In this document: piece after piece, positions 6,934-15,094 of the stretch
Layout of the letters: each line of letters opens with the position of its first letter
Numbering within the stretch: the stretch's first letter is position 1
Assembly (NCBI RefSeq): GCF_001905795.1
Contig: NZ_LIXJ01000005.1
Coordinates: 241,239-305,238 of the forward strand
Reading direction: 5' to 3'
Length of the DNA stretch: 64,000 bases
DNA from: Streptomyces sp. CB01580
Lineage (GTDB): Bacteria; Actinomycetota; Actinomycetes; Streptomycetales; Streptomycetaceae
Program-made: the position numbers and the translations under genes
Notes under the pieces: model-generated
Database searches by the model: none
Told to the model about the DNA's origin: nothing
The model's input: the letters and a program-made list of their open reading frames with translations, nothing else

Positions 6934-9750
6934 TCACGAGCCGGACAGCAGCGCCTCCAACGCCACCGCCGTGTCCGGGTGACGGCCGATCAGTGCCGCA
7001 CCCGACGGGCCGGGTTCGGTGGTCACCCATGCCCCGTCGCAGCCCAGCAGGTTCGCCACCGCGTCGCAGGTCGCGGGGTGGGCGGCGAGCAGCGCGGCGC
7101 CCCGGGCCTGGGCCGTGCCCCGTACCGGACGTACGGCTTCCGGCTCCGGGCGGGCCCGCCACGGCGGGACCCACTCGTCCAGGGCCCCGAGCCGGCCGGG
7201 GAAGATCCGTCCGGCCTCGCGGATCAGCAGCGGGGCCAGCTCCGTACCGCTCGTCCGCAATGTGCTGATCAGGCTCGGCAGCCAGGGCAGCAGCACCGGG
7301 TCCGGCAGCCGCCCGAACGCGTTCGACACCGCCTCCACGACGAAGTCGGTGAGGCCCGGGACGGGCTCCAGGGCGTGCACGAAGCCACTGAGGTAGCGCG
7401 GATAGGCGGGCACCACCAGGGGGTTGGCGAGCAGCTCGTCGCAGCGTGCCCGCAGCTCGGCGCGGGAGAGGAGCCCGAGGTGGTTCCGGGCCGCCCACAG
7501 CAGCGCCGTCTTCGACGGGTCCTCCGGGTGCGACTGGGCGACCGCCAGCTCCAGCTGGGCCCGGTCGCATCCCAGGGACAGGGCCAGGCTCTCCATGCTG
7601 AACAGGAAGCCCAGCATCGCCGCCACCTGACGGACGGTGGCGTCGTCGTCGGTGAACGCCGTGGGCAGCAGGGTGCAGTAGTGCGCGTAGCCCGCCTTGA
7701 CGAAGGACTCGATCCACGGCGGCAGCACCGGCTCACTGGTGCGGTAGTAGGCCAGCAGCCCGCGCACGCGGCGCAGCACCTCCGGTGCGTCGTCGACGCT
7801 GCGTTCGGCGGAGAGCACCTCCAGGGCATGGGTGCCCAGCTCGTCGGCGAGGCGGCGGCTGCGCAGGTACAGGGTCGCGTCCTCGACGGTCGCGAGGACG
7901 GTCGCCGCGGTGGCCTGCGGGTCGTACGCCGTGCGGCGCAGGCGCTGTTCCAGGACCTGTTCGAGGCTGACGCCCTCGTAGCCGAGCTCGATGAGGGCCC
8001 GCTGGTGGGTGCCGAGCGCCAGGTCCCACGACTCCTGGATCGGACGTTCGCCGAGCCGGCGCTCACCCATGATCGGGCGTGCGGCACCCCGCGGCATCAG
8101 GCGGCGCAGCATCCACAGCACATCGGAGCACCGCTCCAGTTCGGGCTGTGCGGCGATGTTCAGCAACGCCCGCTGTACGCCGCGTTGCTGAAGTTTCAGG
8201 TTCAGCGGCGCGAGCCGGTCGTGCACGTCGCGTGCCAGGGGCGGCAGCGCGTCGTAGCCGACCTGTCCGACACGGTCGCCGCCCATCATGATCTCGACGA
8301 GGCGGCGCACGTCGCGCCGGCCCGGCACGGTGTCCTTCTCGATGCAGGTGACCGCCGCGTCCTGGAAGTCGTACGGCGTGGGCCTGGCCCGGTCGCGCAT
8401 CCCGGCCAGCAGGATCGACGTCTCGAACACCGCGATGGCGTCGGCGGTGGAGGCGAGATAGCCGTTGCGGCGGGCGGCGCGCACGATCTCCACGGACCAG
8501 CCGAGCAGTTCGGCCTCGTCCAGGCGGTCCAGGACGGGTGGTCGCCGGAGGAATCCGGTCAGCTTGTCGGAGGCCGGATCCGCGGCCGTCGGTGCGGGGA
8601 CCGCCGGGGCCGCGGTCTTCTTGGGCTTCGCCTTCTTCGTACCGTTCTGGCCTGCCAGGCGGTACGGCTTGACGCCGGTGCGCTTGAGGTTCTTCGCCCA
8701 GACCGTCGCCGCGATCGACACCGAGCCCGCGGCGAGGCCGAACTGCGCCTCGATCGCCGCGTGGCTGGACGGGATCAGTCCGTACTGCCACGTGGTGGCG
8801 GTGCGCGGGCCGATCTCGAAGGTGTCGATGCCGTGGACGCCGAACTCCTCGACGCGGCTGACCGCGTGGAAGGCGCCGCAGACGTAGAGGCAGTCGGCGG
8901 GATCGGTGCCGGTCGCGGCCAGGTGCTCGCGCATCCTGGTCCACATATGGCGTTCGCGGTCCTCGTCCACGCGCACCCGGTCGGAATCGCCGGGTGCCAG
9001 GCGCCGGAAGAGGCTGCCGATCAGGAGCATGACCTGGCGGTAGGTGTCGTGGTCGCTGGCGCGGTCGCCGAGCGGCAGTTCGACGTACTGGTGCCACCAC
9101 TCCGACCAGTGCCGCACCTTGCCGTGACGCAGCAGGTGTTCCTCCAGTTCGGCGAAGCGCGGGCGCAGGTCGCCCAGTTCCACGCCGACGGCGTCGCCGT
9201 GGAGCGCGGCCTCCTCCTCGGTGGGCGGTGGTGCGTCCGCGTCGGCGGGCTGCTCGGTCCGCGCACCGCGCGGGTCCCACTGGAAGACGTGGTCCGAGGA
9301 GCGGTCGACGAGGACGAGCTCGACGCCGGGGGTGTCCAGGGCGTAGGCGATCGCCTGGTACTCGGCCGACGCCTCGGTGATCGGCGCGACGACCGACAGC
9401 GGGGACCACTCGGCGGGGAAGCCGTCGATCTCGGTCGCGAACGCCTGGACCGCGACCGGGAGGCGGCAGTTGCGCAGCTCGGTCAACAGCGGTGCCATGT
9501 CCTCGCACAGCTCCAGGTAGACCACCTTGGGCTGCTTCTCGCGCAGGCGGCGGGCCATCGCGGTCGCCGAGGCGGGCGAGTGGTGGCAGACGGGGAAGAC
9601 CTCCAGCGGCTCGCGCACCGCGCGGTCGACGTCGTCGACGATGCCGAGGAGGATTCCTTCGAGGGCGTCGGGTCCGTCGGCGAACGTCGCGGCAGCTTCC
9701 TGGAGCTGCGTGCGCAGTGTCGCGAAGGTCCCCTCGTGGGCGGCGCTCAT
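6934..9750 (-). CDS. DUF5682 family protein (YehM-like)
   Basis: A 938-residue protein, last gene of the five-gene operon; its ATG overlaps the stop of the AAA gene (ATGA). The N-terminal third carries VCHHSPAS (residues 54-61), YLELCEDM and, near residue 290, VCGAFHAVSR. Together these resemble the paired His motifs of the TraB/ChaN/EreA-type fold, suggesting a hydrolase or ligand-binding domain (inference). The middle has a basic, Ala/Pro-rich linker (near 365-390). The remainder is alpha-helical, with DPEATAATVLATVEDATLYL-like repeats. Homologues sit beside MoxR, VWA and SWIM genes in many bacteria, including E. coli yehLMPQ. No biochemical function is established to my knowledge. Confidence 0.85.
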   Translation of the reverse strand: MSAAHEGTFATLRTQLQEAAATFADGPDALEGILLGIVDDVDRAVREPLEVFPVCHHSPASATAMARRLREKQPKVVYLELCEDMAPLLTELRNCRLPVAVQAFATEIDGFPAEWSPLSVVAPITEASAEYQAIAYALDTPGVELVLVDRSSDHVFQWDPRGARTEQPADADAPPPTEEEAALHGDAVGVELGDLRPRFAELEEHLLRHGKVRHWSEWWHQYVELPLGDRASDHDTYRQVMLLIGSLFRRLAPGDSDRVRVDEDRERHMWTRMREHLAATGTDPADCLYVCGAFHAVSRVEEFGVHGIDTFEIGPRTATTWQYGLIPSSHAAIEAQFGLAAGSVSIAATVWAKNLKRTGVKPYRLAGQNGTKKAKPKKTAAPAVPAPTAADPASDKLTGFLRRPPVLDRLDEAELLGWSVEIVRAARRNGYLASTADAIAVFETSILLAGMRDRARPTPYDFQDAAVTCIEKDTVPGRRDVRRLVEIMMGGDRVGQVGYDALPPLARDVHDRLAPLNLKLQQRGVQRALLNIAAQPELERCSDVLWMLRRLMPRGAARPIMGERRLGERPIQESWDLALGTHQRALIELGYEGVSLEQVLEQRLRRTAYDPQATAATVLATVEDATLYLRSRRLADELGTHALEVLSAERSVDDAPEVLRRVRGLLAYYRTSEPVLPPWIESFVKAGYAHYCTLLPTAFTDDDATVRQVAAMLGFLFSMESLALSLGCDRAQLELAVAQSHPEDPSKTALLWAARNHLGLLSRAELRARCDELLANPLVVPAYPRYLSGFVHALEPVPGLTDFVVEAVSNAFGRLPDPVLLPWLPSLISTLRTSGTELAPLLIREAGRIFPGRLGALDEWVPPWRARPEPEAVRPVRGTAQARGAALLAAHPATCDAVANLLGCDGAWVTTEPGPSGAALIGRHPDTAVALEALLSGS

Positions 9751-10859
9751 GACAGGGTGGCGATCGCGTCGCGGCCGCCCTCCAGGAACTCCGGCCAGGA
9801 TCCGCCTTCCTCCTTGCTGCGGGGCTCGACGACGCCGTGCAGGTACTTGTTGAGGATGGCGAGGTCCTCGGGCTCGCGCCGGGCCAGCGACCCGACGAGC
9901 GAGGAGGCCAGGGCGCGAGCGGTCAGGGAGCGCTCGCCGAAGAAGTTGCCGTGCAGGATCGCGTCCTCCAGCACACCGATCTGTTCGGCGGTGGACAGGG
10001 CGGACTCCAGCTTCTCGTCGTCGCTGCCGGCCGCCGCCGACGAGGCGCGCAGGTCCGCGAAGCTCTGCAGCAGCACGTCCAGCAGCGTCGGCGGGACGTC
10101 CAGCTCTATCTGGTGACGGCGCAGCAGTTCCTCGGTGCGGAAGCGGACGATCTCCGCCTCGCTCTTCTTGTTCGTCACCACGGGGATGCGTACGAAGTTG
10201 AAGCGGCGCTTGAGCGCCGAGGACAGGTCGTTGACGCCCCGGTCGCGGCTGTTGGCGGTGGCGATGATCGAGAAGCCGGGCTTGGCGAAGACGATGCTGT
10301 CGCTGTCCAGTTCGGGGACCGAGATGTACTTCTCGGAGAGGATCGAGATCAGCGCGTCCTGGACGTCGCTGGTGGAACGGGTGAGCTCCTCGAAGCGGCC
10401 GATCGCGCCGGTCTCCATCGCGGTCATGATCGGTGAGGGGATCATCGACTCCCGGGACTGGCCCTTGGCGATGACCATGGACACGTTCCAGGAGTACTTG
10501 ATGTGGTCCTCGGTGGTTCCGGCGGTGCCCTGCACGACCAGGGTGGAGTTGCGGCTGATCGCGGCGGACAGCAGCTCGGCCAGCCAGCTCTTGCCGGTGC
10601 CGGGGTCGCCGATGAGGAGCAGGCCGCGGTCGGAGGCCAGGGTGACGATGGAGCGTTCGACGAAGCTGCGGTCACCGAACCACTTCTGGGAGATCTCGCG
10701 GTCCAGGCCGTCGGCGCGCTCGGAACCCAGGATGAACAGGCGGACCATCCTCGGGGACAACCGCCAGGAGAACGGCTTGGGGTTGTCGTCGATGGACTCC
10801 AGCCAGTCCAGCTCCTCGGCGTACTTGATCTCGGCGGGGGCGCGCAGCAGGTCGGACAT
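9747..10859 (-). CDS. MoxR-type AAA+ ATPase (YehL-like)
   Basis: A 370-residue AAA+ ATPase starting at an ATG with GAAAGG upstream. The Walker A motif is GDPGTGKS (about residues 84-91). The Walker B region reads IGRFEELTR, with Glu-Glu instead of the usual Asp-Glu. Sensor 1 is IIATANSRDRG and the arginine finger is in ALKRRFNF. MoxR ATPases work as chaperone-like remodellers with VWA partners, and the VWA gene is directly upstream. The start follows a 188-base repeat-rich spacer, the only gap in this otherwise overlapping operon. Its stop overlaps the start of the DUF5682 gene. Confidence 0.92.
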   Translation of the reverse strand: MSDLLRAPAEIKYAEELDWLESIDDNPKPFSWRLSPRMVRLFILGSERADGLDREISQKWFGDRSFVERSIVTLASDRGLLLIGDPGTGKSWLAELLSAAISRNSTLVVQGTAGTTEDHIKYSWNVSMVIAKGQSRESMIPSPIMTAMETGAIGRFEELTRSTSDVQDALISILSEKYISVPELDSDSIVFAKPGFSIIATANSRDRGVNDLSSALKRRFNFVRIPVVTNKKSEAEIVRFRTEELLRRHQIELDVPPTLLDVLLQSFADLRASSAAAGSDDEKLESALSTAEQIGVLEDAILHGNFFGERSLTARALASSLVGSLARREPEDLAILNKYLHGVVEPRSKEEGGSWPEFLEGGRDAIATLS

Positions 10860-11047
10860 GTCAGGGCCTTTCTCAATGAAGTTCGGCAGGCTTGGCAACT
10901 TGGCGACTTGGCGACTTGGCAAGTTGCCGGGTTCTGCGGATCCGGCGCAGTCGGTGGATCCGGCGCGTTCGACGGTTCCGGGAGTCGGCCGAATCGGTCG
11001 ACTCGTTTGATTCGGCGGAGTCGGCGGAGTCGGTCGATTCGGTGGAT
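10860..11047 (-). repeat. repeat-rich spacer inside the operon
   Basis: This 188-base gap separates the VWA stop from the AAA start. It contains two runs of 9-bp near-tandem repeats: an AAGTCGCCA-type run (10890-10925) and an ACTCCGCCG-type run (about 10990-11040), both read on the minus strand. GGATCC also occurs twice (near 10938 and 10956). The frame of the AAA gene stays open through it (PPNRPTPPTPPNQTSRP), so an N-terminally extended form is formally possible, but the GAAAGG before the ATG at 10859 argues for initiation there. Confidence 0.6.
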
Positions 11048-12685
11048 CTATGTGAGGAACGTCTTGAGCTCGTGGACGAGTTTGCGGATGTGACCGGAGA
11101 TCACCGGGGTGCCGAGATCCTTGAAACGCTCCCGGAACCAGGGGTTGACGCTGGCGCGGCCGGAGCTGGTCACCGAGCCCACCGGGATGAACTTGGCGCC
11201 CGAGCGGTGAATGGCGGTCATGCTCTCGAACAGCGGCTCGCTCCGCCATTCGTAGAAGTCCGAGATCCACACCACGACCGTGTTGCGGGGCTCGGCGATC
11301 TTCGGCTGGGCCAGTGCCATGGCGACCGTGCCGTCCGTGCCGCCGCCGAGGTTGGTGCGCAGCAGGGTCTCGAACGGGTCGTGCACCCAGGGGGTGAGGT
11401 CGAGGGCCTGTGTGTCGTACGCGATCAGGTGGACGTCCACCTTCGGCAGCCCGGCGAAGATGGACGCCAGGATGGTGCAGTTGACCATGGAGTCGACCAT
11501 GGAGCCGGACTGGTCCACGACGACGATCAGCCGCTGGGGCGTCGTCTTGCGGACGGTGTGCCGGTAGTAGAGACGGTCGACGTAGAGCCGTTCCTCCTCG
11601 GGGCTCCAGTTGGTGAGGTTCTTCCATATCGTGCGGTCGAGGTCGAGGTTGCGGAAGACGCGCTTGGGCGGGACGGAGCGGTCGAGGGCTCCGACCGTCG
11701 CCTTCTCCACCTGGGTGCGCAGCACCTCGGCGACCTCGTCGACGAAGCGGCGGATCAGGGCCTTGGCGTTGGCCAGGGCCACGCCGGAGAGGTTGTTCTT
11801 GTCCCGCAGCAGTTGCTCGATCAGCGACATGCTCGGGGTGAGCTGGGCGGCGAGCGCGGGGTCGGCGAGCACCTCGCGCAGGTGCATCCGTTTGACGAGG
11901 TCCGCCTCGAGCGCGCCCAGCTCCGGGCCGATGGCCGGGATGAGCCGGCTGAGGTCGGGGGTCGTGCCCCGGGTGCCGGTGCCGGTGGGGCTGACGCCGG
12001 CTCCCGCGGCGCCTCCGCCGGTACGGCCGCCGCCGCGTCCACCGCGCAGTTCACCGGGCCGGCAGCCGAGCGCGCGCTCCAGCCAGCCCGCGTCGGACTG
12101 CCAGCGCGCCAACTGTCCGGCGGTGACCGTGCCGGAACCGGTGGCGAAGACGTTGAGCAGCACCTTCGACACCAGTGCCGCGCGCCGCACTTCGGCGGCC
12201 CGGTCGCGTCCGTCCTCGTCCTCGACCGTCGCGTCGTCCGCGTCGTCCGGTGCGGGGGCCATCAGGCCGTCGAACTCGTCGGCCAGACCTGGGTGGCGCT
12301 GCACCACCGAGTCGACGGATGCCTGCGGGTCCAGCAGCGCGGACGGCAGACCGATGTCCTCGACGACGGCGAGGCTCGCCGATTCCAGCGTGGGCTGCTC
12401 CTCGTGGTCGAAGAGGCGGGCGAGGAGCCGCCAGTACAGGACTTGGCGACGGTTGTCGTACGGGTTCGCCACAGGATCCCCGTCGGGGTCCGTCGCAGAT
12501 GTCCCGCCGGGGTCCGCCGCAGAGCTGTCCGCGTATCGCCCCGCGGCGCTGTCGCCGCCTTGCGTCGCGGGTCCGCCGCCCGGTCGCGCCGCAAGGGGCG
12601 TCTCGGTGTCCACCGCGGGGGTCTCGTCGCCCTCCGCCCCGGTGATGTCGTCGGGTTCTCGTGTCCCGGGAGTCCGTCCGGTCAT
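11048..12685 (-). CDS. VWA-domain protein (CoxE/YehP-like)
   Basis: A 545-residue protein starting at an ATG that overlaps the preceding stop. The first 60 residues are a low-complexity Asp/Gly/Ala tail. A helical region follows, then LRDKNNLSGVAL and VPPKRVFRNLDLDRTIWKNL. The C-terminal von Willebrand A domain has a complete MIDAS: DQSGSM (about residue 390), the Thr of GGGTDGTVAMAL, and the Asp of VWISDFYE. VWA partners of MoxR ATPases bind a metal and a target protein, and the pair acts as a remodelling machine. No signal or membrane segment is present, so it is cytoplasmic. Confidence 0.92.
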   Translation of the reverse strand: MTGRTPGTREPDDITGAEGDETPAVDTETPLAARPGGGPATQGGDSAAGRYADSSAADPGGTSATDPDGDPVANPYDNRRQVLYWRLLARLFDHEEQPTLESASLAVVEDIGLPSALLDPQASVDSVVQRHPGLADEFDGLMAPAPDDADDATVEDEDGRDRAAEVRRAALVSKVLLNVFATGSGTVTAGQLARWQSDAGWLERALGCRPGELRGGRGGGRTGGGAAGAGVSPTGTGTRGTTPDLSRLIPAIGPELGALEADLVKRMHLREVLADPALAAQLTPSMSLIEQLLRDKNNLSGVALANAKALIRRFVDEVAEVLRTQVEKATVGALDRSVPPKRVFRNLDLDRTIWKNLTNWSPEEERLYVDRLYYRHTVRKTTPQRLIVVVDQSGSMVDSMVNCTILASIFAGLPKVDVHLIAYDTQALDLTPWVHDPFETLLRTNLGGGTDGTVAMALAQPKIAEPRNTVVVWISDFYEWRSEPLFESMTAIHRSGAKFIPVGSVTSSGRASVNPWFRERFKDLGTPVISGHIRKLVHELKTFLT

Positions 12686-14073
12686 TTCCGCAACAGCCTT
12701 CCGGCTCGCTCCCGCAGCACCGACGTGGCGTCGGTGGCGGCCTTCTCGGCCTTGGCGCCCGCCTTGTCGGCCGTGCCCCCGGCCCATCCCCCGGCGTGGA
12801 GCGCGACGGTCTTCTTCCGCACGGTCGTCTCGACGGCCAGGGGCTGCACGCTGAACGATCCGTCGTCCCAGCGCAGCAGTCCGACGCACGCGCCGGACGC
12901 CGCCACGGCCTCCGGGGTGAGCGGTCCGGCGGCCGGGATGCGGTCTGTGTCGACGGCGAGGGGGCGCCCCGCGACGGTGAACGTCAGGGACCCGTCGTCG
13001 TCCTTCCCGGCGGTGTAGCCCTCCAGGAAGACGGGCACGGCGATGCGCACCGGGTGCCGGTCCAGCGGCGCGGTCACCGGGTCGGCGGCAGCGGGCAGGG
13101 CGACGCGGGCGGTGGCGAAGACGTCGGCGGGCTCGCCCGGGCGGGCGTGCTCGTCGCTCCAGATCAGGTCGCCCTCGGCGGTGACGGGCATGTCGGTGAG
13201 GTCCATCGAGCGGCCCTCGCCCGCAGCAGCCAGGAGCGAGAGGTGCGGGCGCAGCAGCTGCCACACACCGGCACCGACGACGGTGTCGGGCTTGGGTACG
13301 GCGACGGCGGCGCGCACGAGGCGGGGTGCGGTGCCGTCGGCGGGCTCGAACACCGCGTGGACCTGGGCCTGCGCGGCGGTCGAGTGCTCCTGGAGGTCGA
13401 CGCCGAGGGGCAGGAGGCGGCCCGTGGCCGTACCGCTCACGGGTGCCTCGGCCACTCCGGGCAGCGTCAGCAGCAGGGCACGGGACCACAGGTCGGCCCA
13501 GCGGCGTTCCGGGATGTGTTCCAGGGTGGCACCCGGACAGGACGCGGCGAGTTCGGCGGCGAAGCCGTCGAGGAGCGTCGCCGGACGGCGCAGGGCCGGA
13601 TCCGGGAGCATGGCGGAGACGACCTGGGCCGCCCCGGAGACCACCTCGTGGTCGATGCCCTGCCATCCGGTACGCGCCAGGTCGGACAGCCAGGAACGGG
13701 CGGCGGCGAGCAGGTTCGCCGCGTGCTGTCCGTCGGCCGGGGCGACGGTCTCCTCGGTGTGGGTACGGCCGGTCGCCTCCTCGACACGGGTCATCAGTGC
13801 GTCGTGGACGGAGCCCAGGAGTGCGGTCCGGGCGGCGGCGAGGGCGATGAAGTGGTCCTCCCCGGCGGCACCGGCCGCCGCCTTCTCCGCCGCCTCGGCG
13901 GTCCGGGCGGCGAGCGGTGTCCCCGCGACGGCATTAACCAGCTCCGCCAGGCCGGTGGCCTGGGCGGGCTGCGGACGGAGCAGCCCGGTGACGAGGACGC
14001 GGTCGAAGGCGTCGACGGCCGCAAGGGCCTCGTCGAGCCCGGTGATGGTCTCGGCGAGCAGGTCGGCACGCAT
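12682..14073 (-). CDS. conserved hypothetical protein of the MoxR/VWA/SWIM operon
   Basis: A 463-residue protein between the SWIM and VWA genes, overlapping both by four bases (ATGA at each end). The N-terminal 170 residues are Ala-rich helices (TARTALLGSVHDALMTRVEEA-like). The rest is predicted mixed strand and helix with WADLWSRALLLTLPGV, LLRPHLSLLAA and GACVGLLRWDDGSFSVQPL; it ends in a basic helix (VLRERAGRLLRK). I do not recognise a named domain. The tight overlaps make a stoichiometric partner of its neighbours likely. Confidence 0.85.
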   Translation of the reverse strand: MRADLLAETITGLDEALAAVDAFDRVLVTGLLRPQPAQATGLAELVNAVAGTPLAARTAEAAEKAAAGAAGEDHFIALAAARTALLGSVHDALMTRVEEATGRTHTEETVAPADGQHAANLLAAARSWLSDLARTGWQGIDHEVVSGAAQVVSAMLPDPALRRPATLLDGFAAELAASCPGATLEHIPERRWADLWSRALLLTLPGVAEAPVSGTATGRLLPLGVDLQEHSTAAQAQVHAVFEPADGTAPRLVRAAVAVPKPDTVVGAGVWQLLRPHLSLLAAAGEGRSMDLTDMPVTAEGDLIWSDEHARPGEPADVFATARVALPAAADPVTAPLDRHPVRIAVPVFLEGYTAGKDDDGSLTFTVAGRPLAVDTDRIPAAGPLTPEAVAASGACVGLLRWDDGSFSVQPLAVETTVRKKTVALHAGGWAGGTADKAGAKAEKAATDATSVLRERAGRLLRK

Positions 14074-14576
14074 CACGCCACCGCCCTGGTCGGCGGGAAC
14101 CACTGCATCTCCGGCAACGGCGCGGTGGTGGGGGCGAGTTCCAGGTACGCCAGGTGACGCAGGAACCGGCTGAAGACGGATGCGGCGGCCGCGGGGTCCC
14201 CCTGCGGCGGACGCGTCGCGGTCATGCCTGCGGTGATGCTCTGCGCGCTCGGCTCCCCATCCGCCGTCTCGGCCTTCAGGTAGCGGGCGACGCGCTCGGC
14301 GCCGTACTGGAGCACCGCCTCGGTGATCAGGGACCCGATGTGTTTGCAGAACGAGCCGCGCGCACCGCCGCAGGGGCGGTTGTTGTTGGTGCTGCAGGTG
14401 AACGCGAACGTGCCGACGGCGACCGACGAGACATAGACCCGTGCGATGTCCGAGCCGCTGGACACCACGCCCTGCAAGCGTCCGTCGGCCAGCTCGACGA
14501 ACGGAACCTTGGCGAGCTTGCGCGGCCGGGCGGGCGGTATGACCCGTGCCGTGCTCGACCTCTCCCGAACTGACAA
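14073..14576 (-). CDS. SWIM zinc-finger protein, first gene of the operon (YehQ-like)
   Basis: A 167-residue protein. A TTG start at 14576 is chosen because GGAG lies eight bases before it and no in-frame ATG or GTG is better placed; the one upstream GTG falls almost at the predicted transcription start. A SWIM-type zinc motif spans about residues 61-79: C-STNNNRP-C, then FCKH. SWIM domains bind DNA or protein. The protein is much shorter than many SWIM proteins of such operons, being little more than the finger plus a C-terminal helical tail, so it may be a trimmed version. Its stop overlaps the next start. Confidence 0.8.
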   Translation of the reverse strand: MSVRERSSTARVIPPARPRKLAKVPFVELADGRLQGVVSSGSDIARVYVSSVAVGTFAFTCSTNNNRPCGGARGSFCKHIGSLITEAVLQYGAERVARYLKAETADGEPSAQSITAGMTATRPPQGDPAAAASVFSRFLRHLAYLELAPTTAPLPEMQWFPPTRAVA

Positions 14577-14633
14577 CGCACCATCTCCTATGCACCGAGG
14601 GGTTTTCCGCGCCACGTCGGCGGGACACTGCTG

Positions 14634-14656
14634 AACATAGTTGCGACCACTGACAA
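14634..14656 (-). promoter_or_regulatory. RecA-independent DNA-damage promoter (PafBC type)
   Basis: On the minus strand the sequence is TTGTCAGTG (14656-14648), eight bases, then TATGTT (14639-14634). This matches the actinobacterial RecA-NDp consensus tTGTCRgtg-N8-TAnnnT at every specified position. The predicted transcription start, about seven bases further, falls some 50 bases before the TTG start of the SWIM gene, with GGAG in between. It is therefore placed to drive the whole SWIM-to-DUF5682 operon. Confidence 0.85.
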
Positions 14657-15050
14657 CGCCCGATCGCGCGCATGCGCCAGCGCCCCGCACGGCCTGCCGG
14701 ACGGCACCGGGCGAGCTCGGGAAGAGAAGAGGAAGAAGGGAATCACGGCCCGCGCAGAAGTCGTCGTGCACGGGCCGACGGCGAACGGGCCGGAGCTGCC
14801 GGCCTTTGCCCGCAGGGACTTCCCGGACGCGCGGGTCCGGGGTCCGCGCACGGCGGGCGCCACTGGACGCGGACGAGCCGCGCCCGATCACAGGTCCGTG
14901 AAGCGGGCGCTCCCCGCCGTGCTCGTGGCCGGTGACGGGGCAGCCGGTGCCGGTGCCTTCCGCGACGCGCGCGGCCGGACCCCCCGCGCGGTCGCGGGCC
15001 GGGAACGGTTCATGGAACCAAGTACCCTCCCGGCCCGGCCGCCGACGGAG

Positions 15051-15077
15051 GTCCCGGAACCACCGGTGGTCCGGGAC
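15051..15077 (-). terminator. hairpin downstream of the PQQ-repeat gene
   Basis: Arms GTCCCGG and CCGGGAC flank ACCACC/GGTGGT with one bulged A (15051-15077). It lies 18 bases past the stop of the minus-strand lipoprotein gene. The rest of the 14657-15050 interval shows no gene. Confidence 0.7.
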
Positions 15078-15094
15078 CGTTCCGCACGGTGGTG

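Noticed and set aside
6979..10116. 1045-codon plus-strand open frame opposite DUF5682 and MoxR
   Set aside because: It is the antisense shadow of well-supported genes; composition is Arg/Gly/Gln-rich with no domain.
10892..13018. 708-codon plus-strand frame
   Set aside because: Shadow of the VWA gene; its start lies in the repeat spacer.
14569..14579. Second GCGTTGTCAGT copy as another damage promoter
   Set aside because: It shares the -35 part but no TAnnnT follows at the right distance; it covers the TTG start codon of the SWIM gene.
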